A stretch of 64,000 nt of DNA, from positions 32,453,501 to 32,517,500 of the forward strand of contig NC_079878.1 of NCBI RefSeq assembly GCF_029227915.1, written 5' to 3'. A program made the position numbers and the translations under genes. The notes below the pieces were generated by a model. That model had not been told where the DNA came from, ran no database searches, and was given only the letters and a program-made list of their open reading frames with translations. The stretch comes from Hydractinia symbiolongicarpus. Lineage: Eukaryota; Cnidaria; Hydrozoa; Anthoathecata; Hydractiniidae. Positions 13,246 to 25,620 of the stretch are shown here, piece by piece. How positions within the stretch are numbered: the first letter of the stretch is position 1; every line of letters starts with the position of its first letter.

Positions 13246-15661
13246 CCACTAAAACGCATGAGACTTGTAGTTTTCAAAAATGTTTTCATTTTTGATGAGA
13301 CGCTGAATAAAAGAAGTTTAATCGCCGGCAAACGAAAACCTGTGATTTCCCGTAAATCCCGTACTCGGCCCGTATAGTCAAAAGTATACAAAGAAAGTAC
13401 CCAGGGAGTAAACTCATTTCCCAAACGATTTTTTAAATTATTATTTCACCACTAAAGCCCATGAGACTTGTAGTTTTTAAAAATGTTTTCATTTTTGATG
13501 AGACGCTGAATAAAAGAAGTTTAATCGCCGGCAAACGAAAACCCGCAATTTCCCGTAAATCCCGGTATCGGCCCGTATAGTCAAAAGTATACAAGGAAAG
13601 TACCCAGTGAGAAAACTCATTTCCCAAACGATTTTTTAAATTATTATTTCACCACTAAAGCCCATGAGACTTGTAGTTTTTAAAAATGTTTTCATTTTCG
13701 ATGAGACGCTGAATAAAAGAAGTTTAATCGCCGGCAAACGAAAACCGGCGATTTCCCGTAAATCCCAAACTCGGCCCGTATAGTCAAAAGTATACAAAGA
13801 AAGTACCCAGGGAGTAAACTCATTTCCCGAACGATTTTTTAAAATAATTTTTCACCACTAAAACGCATGAGACTTGTAGTTTTCAGGAATGTTTTCATTT
13901 TTGATGAGACGCTTAATAAAAGTGGTTTAATCGCCGGCAAACGAAAACCGCGATTTCCCGTAAATCCCGGCTTGGCCGGTATAGTCGAATGTATACAAAG
14001 AAAGTACCCTGTGAGTAAACTCATTTCCAAAACGATTTTTTAAATTATCTTTTCACCACTAAAACGCATGAGACTTGTAGTTTTCAAAAATGTTTTCATT
14101 TTTGATGAGACGCTGAATAAAAGAAGTTTAATCGCCGGCAAACAAAAACCTGTGATTTCCCGTAAATCCCGTACTCGGCCCGTATAGTCAAAAGTATACA
14201 AAGAAAGTACCCAGGGAGTAAACTCATTTCCCAAACCATTTTTTAAATTATTATTTCACCACTAAAGCCCATGAGACTTGTAGTTTTTAAAAATGTTTTC
14301 ATTTTTGATGAGACGCTGAATAAAAGAAGTTTAATCGCCGGCAAACGAAAACCCGCAATTTCCCGTAAATCCCTGTCTCGGCCCGTATAGTCAAAAGTAT
14401 ACAAGGAAAGTACCCAGTGAGTAAACTCATTTCCCTCACGAATTTTTAAAATATTTTTTCACCACTAAAACGCATGAGACTTGTAGTTTTCAAAAATGTT
14501 TTCATTTTTGATGAGACGCTGAATGAAAGAAGTTTAATCGCCGGCAAACGAAAACCTGCGATTTCCCGTAAATCCCGGACTCGGCCCGTATAGTCAAAAG
14601 TATACAAAGAAAGTACCCAGGGAGTAAACTCATTTCCCGAACGATTTTTTAAATTATTTTTCACCACTAAAACGCATGAGACTTGTAGTTTTCAGGAATG
14701 TTTTCATTTTTGATGAGACGCTTAATAAAAGTGGTTTAATCGCCGGCAAACGAAAACCCGCGATTTCCCGTAAATCCCGGGCTTTGCCGGTATAGTCGAA
14801 TGTATACAAAGAAAGTACCCTGTGAGTAAACTCATTTCCAAAACGATTTTTTAAATTATCTTTTCACCACTAAAACGCATGAGACTTGTAGTTTTCAAAA
14901 ATGTTTTCATTTTTGATGAGACGCTGAATAAAAGAAGTTTAATCGCCGGCAAACAAAAACCTGTGATTTCCCGTAAATCCCGTACTCGGCCCGTATAGTC
15001 AAAAGTATACAAAGAAAGTACCCAGGGAGTAAACTCATTTCCCAAACCATTTTTTAAATTATTATTTCACCACTAAAGCCCATGAGACTTGTAGTTTTTA
15101 AAAATGTTTTCATTTTTGATGAGACGCTGAATAAAAGAAGTTTAATCGCCGGCAAACGAAAACCCGCAATTTCCCGTAAATCCCTGTCTCGGCCCGTATA
15201 GTCAAAAGTATACAAGGAAAGTACCCAGTGAGTAAACTCATTTCCCTCACGAATTTTTAAAATATTTTTTCACCACTAAAACGCATGAGACTTGTAGTTT
15301 TCAAAAATGTTTTCATTTTTGATGAGACGCTGAATGAAAGAAGTTTAATCGCCGGCAAACGAAAACCTGCGATTTCCCGTAAATCCCGGACTCGGCCCGT
15401 ATAGTCAAAAGTATACAAAGAAAGTACCCAGGGAGTAAACTCATTTCCCGAACGATTTTTTAAATTATTTTTCACCACTAAAACGCATGAGACTTGTAGT
15501 TTTCAGGAATGTTTTCATTTTTGATGAGACGCTTAATAAAAGTGGTTTAATCGCCGGCAAACGAAAACCCGCGATTTCCCGTAAATCCCGGGCTTTGCCG
15601 GTATAGTCGAATGTATACAAAGAAAGTACCCTGTGAGTAAACTCATTTCCAAAACGTTTTT
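13230..15661 (+). repeat. HOR block, 4-mer of about 811 bp, three copies
   Basis: Copies start at 13230, 14040 and 14851. The last two are almost identical and share CCTGTGATTTCCC, CCCAAACCATT, TCCCTGTCTCGG, CCCTCACGAATTTTTAAAATA and GGGCTTTGCCGG. The first copy differs in its third monomer, which is type II rather than type I, so it is an earlier or gene-converted version. Confidence 0.85.
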
Positions 15662-18504
15662 TTAAATTATCTTTTCACCACTAAAACGCATGAGACTTGT
15701 AGTTTTCAAAAATGTTTTCATTTTTGATGAGACGCTGAATGAAAGAAGTTTAATCGCCGGCAAACGAAAACCTGCGATTTCCCGTAAATCCCGGACTCGG
15801 CCCGTATAGTCAAAAGTATACAAAGAAAGTACCCAGGGAGTAAACTCATTTCCCAAACGATTTTTTAAATTATTATTTCACCACTAAAGCCCATGAGACT
15901 TGTAGTTTTTAAAAATGTTTTCATTTTTGATGAGACGCTGAATAAAAGAAGTTTAATCGCCTTCAAACGAAAACCCGCGATTTCCCGTAAATCCCGGACT
16001 CGGCCCGTATAGTCAAAAGTATACAAGGAAAGTACCCAGTAAGTAAACTCATTTCCCGAACGAATTTTTAAATTTCTTTTTCACCACTAAAACGCATGGG
16101 ACTTGTAGTTTTCAGAAATGTTTTCTTTTTTGATGAGACGCTTAATCAAAGTGGTTTAATCGCCGGCAAACGAAAACCCGCGATTTCCCGTAAATCCCGG
16201 GCTTGGCCCGTATAGTCGAATGTATACAAAGAAAGTACCCTGTGAGTAAACTCATTTCCAAAACGATTTTTTAAATTATCTTTTCACCACTAAAACGCTT
16301 GAGACTTGTAGTTTTCAAAAATGTTTTAATTTTTGATGAGACGCTAAATAAAAGAAGTTTAATCGCCGGCAAACAAAAACCTGCGACTTCCCGTAAATCC
16401 CGGACTCGGCCCGTATAGTCAAAAGTATACAAAGAAAGTACCCAGGGAGTAAACTCATTTCCCGAACGATTTTTTAAATTATTTTTTCACCACTAAAGCC
16501 CATGAGACTTGTAGTTTTTAAAAATGTTTTCATTTTTGATGAGACGCTTAATAAAAGAGGTTTAATCGCCGGCAAACGAAATCCCGCGATTTCCCGTAAA
16601 TCCCGGGCTTGGCCCGTATAGTCGAATGTATACAAAGAAAGTACCCAGAAAGTAAACTCATTTCCCGAACGATTTTTTAAATTTTTTTTTCACCACTAAA
16701 ACGCATGATACTTGTAGTTTTCAAAAATGTTTTCATTTCTGATGAGACGCTGTATAAAAGAAGTTTAATCGCCAGCAAACGAAAACCCGCGATTTCCCGT
16801 AAATCCCGGGCTTGGCCCGTATAGTCAAAAGTATACAAAGATAGTACCCAGGGAGTAAACTCATTTCCCGAACGATTTTTTAATTCATTTTTTCACCACT
16901 AAAACGCATGAGACTTGTAGTTTTAAAAAAATGTTGTCATTTTTGATGAGACGCTGAATAAAAGAAGTTTAATTGCCGGCAAACGAAAACCTGCGATTTC
17001 CCGTAAATCCTGGACTCGGTCCGTATAGTCAAAAGTATACAAAAAAAGTACCCAGGGAGTAAACTAATTTCCCAAATGATTTTTTAAATTATTATTTCAC
17101 CACTAAAGCCCATGAGTCTTGTAGTTTTTAAAAATGTTTTCATTTTTGATGAGACGCTGAATAAAAGAAGTTTAATCGCCGGCAAACGAAAACCCGTGAT
17201 TTCCCGTAAATCCCGGACTCGGCCCGTATAGTCAAAAGTATACAAAGAAAGTACCCGGGGAGTAAACTCATTTCCCGAACGATTTTTTAAATTATTTTTT
17301 CACCACTAAAACGCATGAGACTTGTAGTTTTCAAAAATGTTTTCATTTTTGATGAGACGCTGAATAAAAGAAGTTCAATCGCCGGCAAACGAAAACCTGC
17401 GATTTCCCGTAAATCCCGGACTCGGCCCGTATAGTCAAAAGTATACAAAGAAAGTATCCGGGGTGTAAACTCATTTCCCGAACGATTTTTTAAATTATTA
17501 TTTCACCACTAAAGCTCATGAGACTTGTAATTTTTAAAAATGTTTTCATTTTTGATGAGACGTTTAATAAAAGAGTTTTAATTGCCGGCAAACGAAATCC
17601 CGCGATTTCCCGTAAATCCCGGGCTTGGCCCTTATAGTCGAATGTATACAAAGAAAGTACCCAGGAAGTAAACTCATTTCCCGAACGATTTTTTAAATTA
17701 TTATTTCACCACTAAAGCCCATAAGACTTGTAGTTTTTAAAAATGTTTTCATTTTTGATGAGACGCTTAATAAAAGAGGTTTAATCGCCGGCAAACGAAA
17801 TCCCGCGATTTCCTGTAAATCCCGGGCTTGGCCCGTATAGTCGAATGTATACAAAGAAAGTACCCAGGAAGTAAACTCATTTCCCGAACGATTTTTTAAA
17901 TTTTTTTTTCACCACTAAAACGCATGATACTTGTAGTTTTCAAAAATGTTTTCATTTCTGATGAGACGCTGAATAAAAGAAGTTTAATCGCCAGCAAACG
18001 AAAACCCGCGATTTCCCGTAAATCCCGGGCTTGGCCCGTATAGTCAAAAGTATACAAAGATAGTACCCAGGGAGTAAACTCATTTCCCGAACGATTTTTT
18101 AATTCATTTTTTCACCACTAAAACGCATGAGACTTGTAGTTTTCAAAAATGTTGTCATTTTTGATGAGACGCTGAATAAAAGAAGTTTAATCGCCGGCAA
18201 ACGAAAACCTGCGATTTCCCGTAAATCCTGGACTCGGTCCGTATAGTCAAAAGGATACAAAGAAAGTACCTAGGGAGAAAACTCATTTCCCAAACGATTT
18301 TTTAAATTTATATTTTACCACTAAAGCCCATGAGACTTGTAGTTTTTAAAAATGTTTTCATTTTTGATGAGACGCTGAATAAAAGAAGTTTAATCGCCGG
18401 CAAACGAAAACCCGCGATTTCCCGTAAATCCCGGACTCGGCCCGAATAGTCAAAAGTATACAAAGAAAGTACCCAGGGTGTAAACGCATTTCCCGAACGA
18501 TTTT
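15662..18504 (+). repeat. Mixed monomers with a partial 6-mer of 1219 bp
   Basis: Monomers at 16490, 16693 and 16896 are matched at 17709, 17912 and 18115 (offset 1219 bp), sharing CATGATACTTG, TTTCTGATGAG, TCGCCAGCAAACG, AAAGATAGTACCC and TTAATTCATTTTTTC. The match fails in the following monomer, where TTATTATTTCACC (17090) corresponds to TTTATATTTTACC (18307). Confidence 0.75.
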
Positions 18505-20534
18505 TTAAATTATTTTTTCACCACTAAAACGCATGAGACTTGTAGTTTTCAAAAATGTTTTCATTTTTGATGAGACGCTGAATAAAAGAAGTTTAATCGC
18601 CGGCAAACGAAAACCTGCGATTTCCCGTAAATCCCGGACTCGGCCCATATAGTCAAAAGTATACAAAGAAAGTACCCAGGGAATACACTCATTTCCCAAA
18701 CGATTATTTAAATTATTGTTTCACCACTAATGCCCATGAGACTTGTAGTTTTTAAAAATGTTTTCATTTTTGATGAGACGCTTAATAAAAGAGGCTTAAT
18801 CGCCGGCAAACGAAATCCCGCGATTTCCCGTAAATCCCGGGCTTGGCCCGTATAGTCGAATGTATACAAAGAAAGTACCCAGGAAGTAAACTCATTTCCC
18901 GAACGATTTTTTAAATTTTTTTTTCACCACTAAAACGCATGATACTTGTAGTTTTCAAAAATGTTTTCATTTCTGATGAGACGCTGAATAAAAGAAGTTT
19001 AATCGCCAGCAAACGAAAACCCGCGATTTCCCGTAAATCCCGGGCTTGGCCCGTATAGTCAAAAGTATACAAAGATAGTACCCAGGGAGTAAACTCATTT
19101 CCCGAACGATTTTTTTATTCATTTTTTCACCACTAAAACGCATGAGATTTGTAGTTTTCAAAAATGTTGTCATTTTTGATGAGACGCTGAATAAAAGAAG
19201 TTTAATCGCCGGCAAACGAAAACCTGCGATTTCCCGTAAATCCTGGACTCGGTCCGTATAGTCAAAAGTATACAAAGAAAGTACCCAGGGAGTAAACTAA
19301 TTTCCCAAACGATTTTTTAAATTATTATTTCACCACTAAAGCCCATGAGACTTGTAGTTTTTAAAAATGTTTTCATTTTTGATGAGACGCTGAATAAAAG
19401 AAGTTTAATCGCCGGCAAACGAAAACCCGCGATTTCACGTAAATCCCGGACTCGGCCCGTATAGTCAAAAGTATACAAAGAAAGTACCCAGGGAGTAAAC
19501 TCATTTCCCGAACGATTTTTTAAATTATTTTTTCACCACTAAAACGCATGAGACTTGTAGTTTTCAAAAATGTTTTCATTTTTGATGAGACGCTGAATAA
19601 AAGAAGTTTAATCGCCGGCAAACGAAAACCTGCGATTTCCCGTAAATCCCGGACTCGGCCCATATAGTCAAAAGTATACAAAGAAAGTACCCAGGGAATA
19701 CACTCATTTCCCAAACGATTATTTAAATTATTGTTTCACCACTAATGCCCATGAGACTTGTAGTTTTTAAAAATGTTTTCATTTTTGATGAGACGCTTAA
19801 TAAAAGAGGCTTAATCGCCGGCAAACGAAATCCCGCGATTTCCCGTAAATCCCGGGCTTGGCCCGTATAGTCGAATGTATACAAAGAAAGTACCCAGGAA
19901 GTAAACTCATTTCCCGAACGATTTTTTAAATTTTTTTTTCACCACTAAAACGCATGATACTTGTAGTTTTCAAAAATGTTTTCATTTCTGATGAGACGCT
20001 GAATAAAAGAAGTTTAATCGCCAGCAAACGAAAACCCGCGATTTCCCGTAAATCCCGGGCTTGGCCCGTATAGTCAAAAGTATACAAAGATAGTACCCAG
20101 TGAGTAAACTCATTTCCCGAACGATTTTTTTATTCATTTTTTCACCACTAAAACGCATGAGACTTGTAGTTTTCAAAAATGTTGTCATTTTTGATGAGAC
20201 GCTGAATAAAAGAAGTTTAATCGCCGGCAAACGAAAACCTGCGATTTCCCGTAAATCCTGGACTCGGTCCGTATAGTCAAAAGTATACAAAGAAAGTACC
20301 CAGGGAGTAAACTAATTTCCCAAACGATTTTTTAAATTATTATTTCACCACTAAAGCCCATGAGACTTGTAGTTTTTAAAAATGTTTTCATTTTTGATGA
20401 GACGCTGAATAAAAGAAGTTTAATCGCCGGCAAACGAAAACCCGCGATTTCCCGTAAATCCCGGACTCGGCCCGTATAGTCAAAAGTATACAAAGAAAGT
20501 ACCCAGGGAGTAAACTCATTTCCCGAACGATTTT
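18505..20534 (+). repeat. HOR block, 5-mer of 1015 bp, two copies
   Basis: Copies at 18505-19519 and 19520-20534 match monomer for monomer. Markers are GGCCCATATAG with GGGAATACACTC, TTATTGTTTCACCACTAATG, AAAGAGGCTTAATCG, TTTCTGATGAG with CGCCAGC, and TTTTTTTATTCATTTTTTC with TCCTGGACTCGGTCCG. Single-base differences such as GAGATTTG (19145) against GAGACTTG separate the copies. Confidence 0.88.
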
Positions 20535-22374
20535 TTAAATTATTTTTTCACCACTAAAACGCATGAGACTTGCAGTTTTCAGAAATCTTTTCATTTTTGA
20601 TGAGACGCTTAATGAAAGTGGTTTAATCGCCGACAAACGAAAACCTGCGATTTCCCGTTAATCCCAGACTCGGCCCGTATAGTCAAAAAAATACAAAAAA
20701 GTACCCAGGGTGTAAAATCATTTCTCGAACGATTTTTTAAATTATTTTTTCACCACTAAAACGCATGAGACTTGTAGTTTTCAGAAATGTTTTTATTTTT
20801 GATGAGACGCAGAATAAAAGCAGTTTAATCGCCGGCAAACGAAAACCTACGATTTCCCGTAAATCCCGGACTCGGCCCGTATAGTCAAAAGTATACAAAG
20901 AAAGTACCTAGGGAGAAAACTCATTTCCCTAACGATTTTTTAAATTATTTTTCACCACTAAAACGCATGAGACTTGTAGTTTTCAAAAATGTTTTCATTT
21001 TTGATGAGACGCTGAATAAAAGAAGTTTAATCGCCGGCAAACGAAAACCTGCGATTTCCCGTAAATCCCGGACTCGGCCCATATAGTCAAAAGTATACAA
21101 AGAAAGTACCCAGGGAGTACACTCATTTCCCAAACGATTATTTAAATTATTGTTTCACCACTAATGCCCATGAGACTTGTAGTTTTTAAAAATGTTTTCA
21201 TTTTTGATGAGACGCTTAATAAAAGAGGCTTAATCGCCGGCAAACGAAATCCCGCGATTTCCCGTAAATCCCGGGCTTGGCCCGTATAGTCGAATGTATA
21301 CAAAGAAAGTACCCAGGAAGTAAACTCATTTCCCGAACGATTTTTTAAATTTTTTTTTCACCACTAAAACGCATGATACTTGTAGTTTTCAAAAATGTTT
21401 TCATTTCTGATGAGACGCTGAATAAAAGAAGTTTAATCGCCTGCAAACGAAAACCCGCGATTTCCCGTAAATCCCGGGCTTGGCCCGTATAGTCAAAAGT
21501 ATACAAAGATAGTACCCAGGGAGTAAACTCATTTTCCGAACGATTTTTTTATTCATTTTTTCACCACTAAAACGCATGAGACTTGTAGTTTTCAAAAATG
21601 TTGTCATTTTTGATGAGACGCTGAATAAAAGAAGTTTAATCGCCGGCAAACGAAAACCTGCGATTTCCCGTAAATCCTGGACTCGGTCCGTATAGTCAAA
21701 AGTATACAAAGAAAGTACCCAGGGAGTAAACTAATTTCCCAAACGATTTTTTAAATTATTATTTCACCACTAAAGCCCATGAGACTTGTAGTTTTTAAAA
21801 ATGTTTTCATTTTTGATGAGACGCTGAATAAAAGAAGTTTAATCGCCGGCAAACGAAAACCCGCGATTTCCCGTAAATCCCGGACTCGGCCCGTATAGTC
21901 AAAAGTATACAAAGAAAGTACCCAGGGAGTAAACTCATTTCCCGAACGATTTTTTAAATTATTTTTTCACCACTAAAACGCATGAGACTTGCAGTTTTCA
22001 GAAATCTTTTCATTTTTGATGAGACGCTTAATGAAAGTGGTTTAATCGCCGACAAACGAAAACCTGCGATTTCCCGTTAATCCCAGACTCGGCCCGTATA
22101 GTCAAAAAAATACAAAAAAGTACCCAGGGTGTAAACTCATTTCTCGAACGATTTTTTAAATTATTTTTTCACCACTAAAACGCATGAGACTTGTAGTTTT
22201 CAGAAATGTTTTTATTTTTGATGAGACGCAGAATAAAAGCAGTTTAATCGCCGGCAAACGAAAACCTACGATTTCCCGTAAATCCCGGACTCGGCCCGTA
22301 TAGTCAAAAGTATACAAAGAAAGTACCTAGGGAGAAAACTCATTTCCCAAACGATTTTTTAAATTTATATTTTA
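19536..22374 (+). repeat. HOR block, 7-mer of 1419 bp, two copies
   Basis: The 5-mer at 19536-20550 plus two further monomers (20551 and 20753) forms a unit of 1419 bp that repeats at 20955-22374. Shared markers are GAAATCTTTTC with CGACAAACG, CAAAAAAATACAAAAAAG, and GACGCAGAATAAAAGCAG with CCTACGATT. The 5-mer copy thus overlaps a newer 7-mer duplication. Confidence 0.85.
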
Positions 22375-25200
22375 CCACTAAAGCCCATGAGACTTGTAGT
22401 TTTTAAAAATGTTTTTATTTTTGATGAGACGCTGAATAAAAGAAGTTTAATCGCCGGCAAACGAAAACCCGCGATTTCCCGTAAATCCCGTACTCGGCCC
22501 GTATAGTCAAAAGTATACAAAGAAAGTACCCAGGGTGTAAATTCATTTCCCGAACGATTTTTTAAATTATTATTTCACCACTAAAGCACATGAGACTTGT
22601 AGTATTTAAAAATATTTTTATATTTGATGAGACGCTGAATAAAAGAAATTTAATCGCCGGCAAACGAAAACCCGCGATTTCCCGTAAATCCCGGACTCGG
22701 CCCGTATAGTCAAAAGTATACAAAGAAAGTACCCAGGGAGTAAACTCATTTCCCGAACGATTTTTTAAATTATTTTTTCACCACTAAAACGCATGAGACT
22801 TGTAGTTTTCAGAAATCTTTTCATTTTTGATGAGACGCTTAATGAAAGTGGTTTAATCGCCGAGAAACGAAAACCTGCGATTTCCCGTAAATCCCGGACT
22901 CGGCCCGTATAGTCAAAAGTATACAAAAAAGTACCCAGGTTGTAAACTCATTTCTCGAACGATTTTTTAAATTATTTTTTCACCACTAAAACGCATGAGA
23001 CTTGTAGTTTTCAAAAATGTTTTCATTTTTGATGAGACGCAGAATAAAAGAAGTTTAATCGACGGCAAACGAAAACCTGCGATTTCCCGTAAATCCCGGA
23101 CTCGGCCCGTATAGTCAAAAGTATACAAAGAAAGTACCCAGGGAGAAAACACATTTCCCAAACGATTTTTTAAATTATTTTTTCACCACTAAAACGCATG
23201 AGACTTGTAGTTTTCAAAAATGTTTTCATTTTTGATGAGACGCAGAATAAAAGAAGTTTAATCGACGGCAAACGAAAACCTGCGATTTCCCGTAAATCCC
23301 GGACTCGGCCCGTATAGTCAAAAGTATACAAAGAAAGTACCCAGGGAGAAAACACATTTCCCAAACGATTTTTTAAATTTATATTTTACCACTAAAGCCC
23401 ATGAGACTTGTAGTTTTTAAAAATGTTTTCATTTTTGATGAGACGCTGAATAAAAGAAGTTTAATCGCCGGCAAACGAAAACCCGCGATTTCCCGTAAAT
23501 CCCGGACTCGGCCCGTATAGTCAAAAGTATACAAAGAAAGTACCCAGGGTGTAAACGCATTTCCCGAACGATTTTTTAAATTATTTTTTCACCACTAAAA
23601 CGCATGAGACTTGTAGTTTTCAAAAATGTTTTCATTTTTGATGAGACGCTGAATAAAAGAAGTTTAATCGCTGGCAAACGAAAACCTGCGATTTCCCGTA
23701 AATCCCGGACTCGGCCCATATAGTCAAAAGTATACAAAGAAAGTACCCAGGGAGTAAACTCATTTCCCAAACGATTATTTAAATTATTATTTCACCACTA
23801 AAGCCCATGAGACTTGTAATTTTTAAAAATGTTTTCATTTTTGATGAGACGCTGAATAAAAGAAGTTTAATCGCCGGCAAACGAAAACCCGCGATTTCCC
23901 GTAAATCCCGTACTCGGCCCGTATAGTCAAAAGTATACAAAGAAAGTACCCAGGGTGTAAATTCATTTCCGGAACGATTTTTTAAATTATTATTTCACCA
24001 CTAAAGCCCATGAGACTTGTAGTATTTAAAAATATTTTTATTTTTGATGAGACGCTGAATAAAAGAAATTTAATCGCCGGCAAACGAAAACCCGCGATTT
24101 CCCGTAAATCCCGGACTCGGCCCGTATAGTCAAAAGTATACAAAGAAAGTACCCAGGGAGTAAACTCATTTCCCGAACGATTCTTTAAATTATTTTTTCA
24201 CCACTAAAACGCATGAGACTTGTAGTTTTCAGAAATCTTTTCATTTTTGATGAGACGCTTAATGAAAGTGGTTTAATCGCCGAGAAACGAAAACCTGCGA
24301 TTTCCCGTAAATCCCGGACTCGGCCCGTATAGTCAAAAGTATACAAAGAAAGTACCCAGGGAGTAAACTCATTTCCCGAACGATTCTTTAAATTATTTTT
24401 TCACCACTAAAACGCATGAGACTTGTAGTTTTCAGAAATCTTTTCATTTTTGATGAGACGCTTAATGAAAGTGGTTTAATCGCCGAGAAACGAAAACCTG
24501 CGATTTCCCGTAAATCCCGGACTCGGCCCGTATAGTCAAAAGTATACAAAAAAGTACCCAGGTTGTAAACTCATTTTTCGAACGATTTTTTAAATTATTT
24601 TTTCACCACTAAAACGCATGAGACTTGTAGTTTTCAAAAATGTTTTCATTTTTGATGAGACGCTGAATAAAAGAAGTTTAATCGACGGCAAACGAAAACC
24701 TGCGATTTCCGGTAAATCCCGGACTCGGCCCGTATAGTCAAAAGTATACAAAGAAAGTACCCAGGGAGAAAACTCATTTCCCAAACGATTTTTTAAATTT
24801 ATATTTTACCACTAAAGCCCATGAGACTTGTAGTTTTTAAAAATGTTTTCATTTTTGATGAGACGCTGAATAAAAGAAGTTTAATCGCCGGCAAACGAAA
24901 ACCCGCGATTTCCCGTAAATCCCGGACTCGGCCCGTATAGTCAAAAGTATACAAAGAAAGTACCGAGGGTGTAAACGCATTTCCCGAACGATTTTTTAAA
25001 TTATTTTTTCACCACTAAAACGCATGAGACTTGTAGTTTTCAAAAATGTTTTCATTTTTGATGAGACGCTGAATAAAAGAAGTTTAATCGCTGGCAAACG
25101 AAAACCTGCGATTTCCCGTAAATCCCGGACTCGGCCCATATAGTCAAAAGTATACAAAGAAAGTACCCAGGGAGTAAACTCATTTCCCAAACGATTATTT
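22375..25200 (+). repeat. HOR block, 7-mer of 1420 bp plus a partial copy
   Basis: Monomers from 23389 recur from 24809 at 1420 bp. A shorter related copy begins at 22375. Markers are TTTATATTTTACC, TCGCTGGCAAACG with GGCCCATATAG, GTAATTTTTAAAAATG, GGGTGTAAATTCATTTCC with GTAGTATTT and AAAGAAATTTAATCG, GAAATCTTTTC with CGAGAAACG, and TCGACGGCAAACG. Two adjacent identical monomers at 22983 and 23186, and a near-duplicate pair at 24201 and 24404, are single-monomer duplications that differ between copies. Confidence 0.82.
24028..24045 (+). other. Same dyad with paired changes in both arms (d-type example)
   Basis: In d-type monomers the inner pair of the dyad is changed on both sides: left arm AAAAATA (24028-24034), loop TTTT, right arm TATTTTT (24039-24045). 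A G-C pair has become A-T, so pairing is kept. Copies near 4340, 5964 and 7995 carry only the left change (AAAAATA with CATTTTT), leaving an A-C mismatch, and look like an intermediate state. Confidence 0.8.
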
Positions 25201-25620
25201 AAATTATTATTTCACCACTAAAGCCCATGAGACTTGTAATTTTTAAAAATGTTTTCATTTTTGATGAGACGCTGAATAAAAGAAGTTTAATCGCCGGCAA
25301 ACGAAAAGCCGCGATTTCCCGTAAATCCCCGACTCGGCCCGTATAGTCAAAAGTATACAAGGAAAGTACCAAGTGAGTAAACTCATTTCCCGAACGAATT
25401 TTTAAATTATTTTTTCACCACTAAAACGCATGAGACTTGTAGTTTGCAGAAATGTTTTCGTTTTTGATGAGACGCTTAATGAAAGTGGTTTAATCGCCGG
25501 CAAACGAAAACCTGCGATTTCCCGTAAATCCTGGGCTTGGCCCGTATAGTCGAATGTATACAAAGAAAGTACCCTGTGAGTAAACTCATTTCCAAAACAA
25601 TTTTTTAAATTATTATTTCA

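Noticed and set aside
17958-18006. Possible hammerhead-like core: CTGATGAG followed by GCTG...CAGC and CGAAAAC in one subfamily (near 16739, 17958, 18972, 19988).
   Set aside because: The cytosine of CTGATGA is T in nearly all other monomers. The putative stem II has an internal loop beside the core, and I found no stem III with a suitable NUH cleavage site on either side. The favourable changes are inherited together in one lineage.
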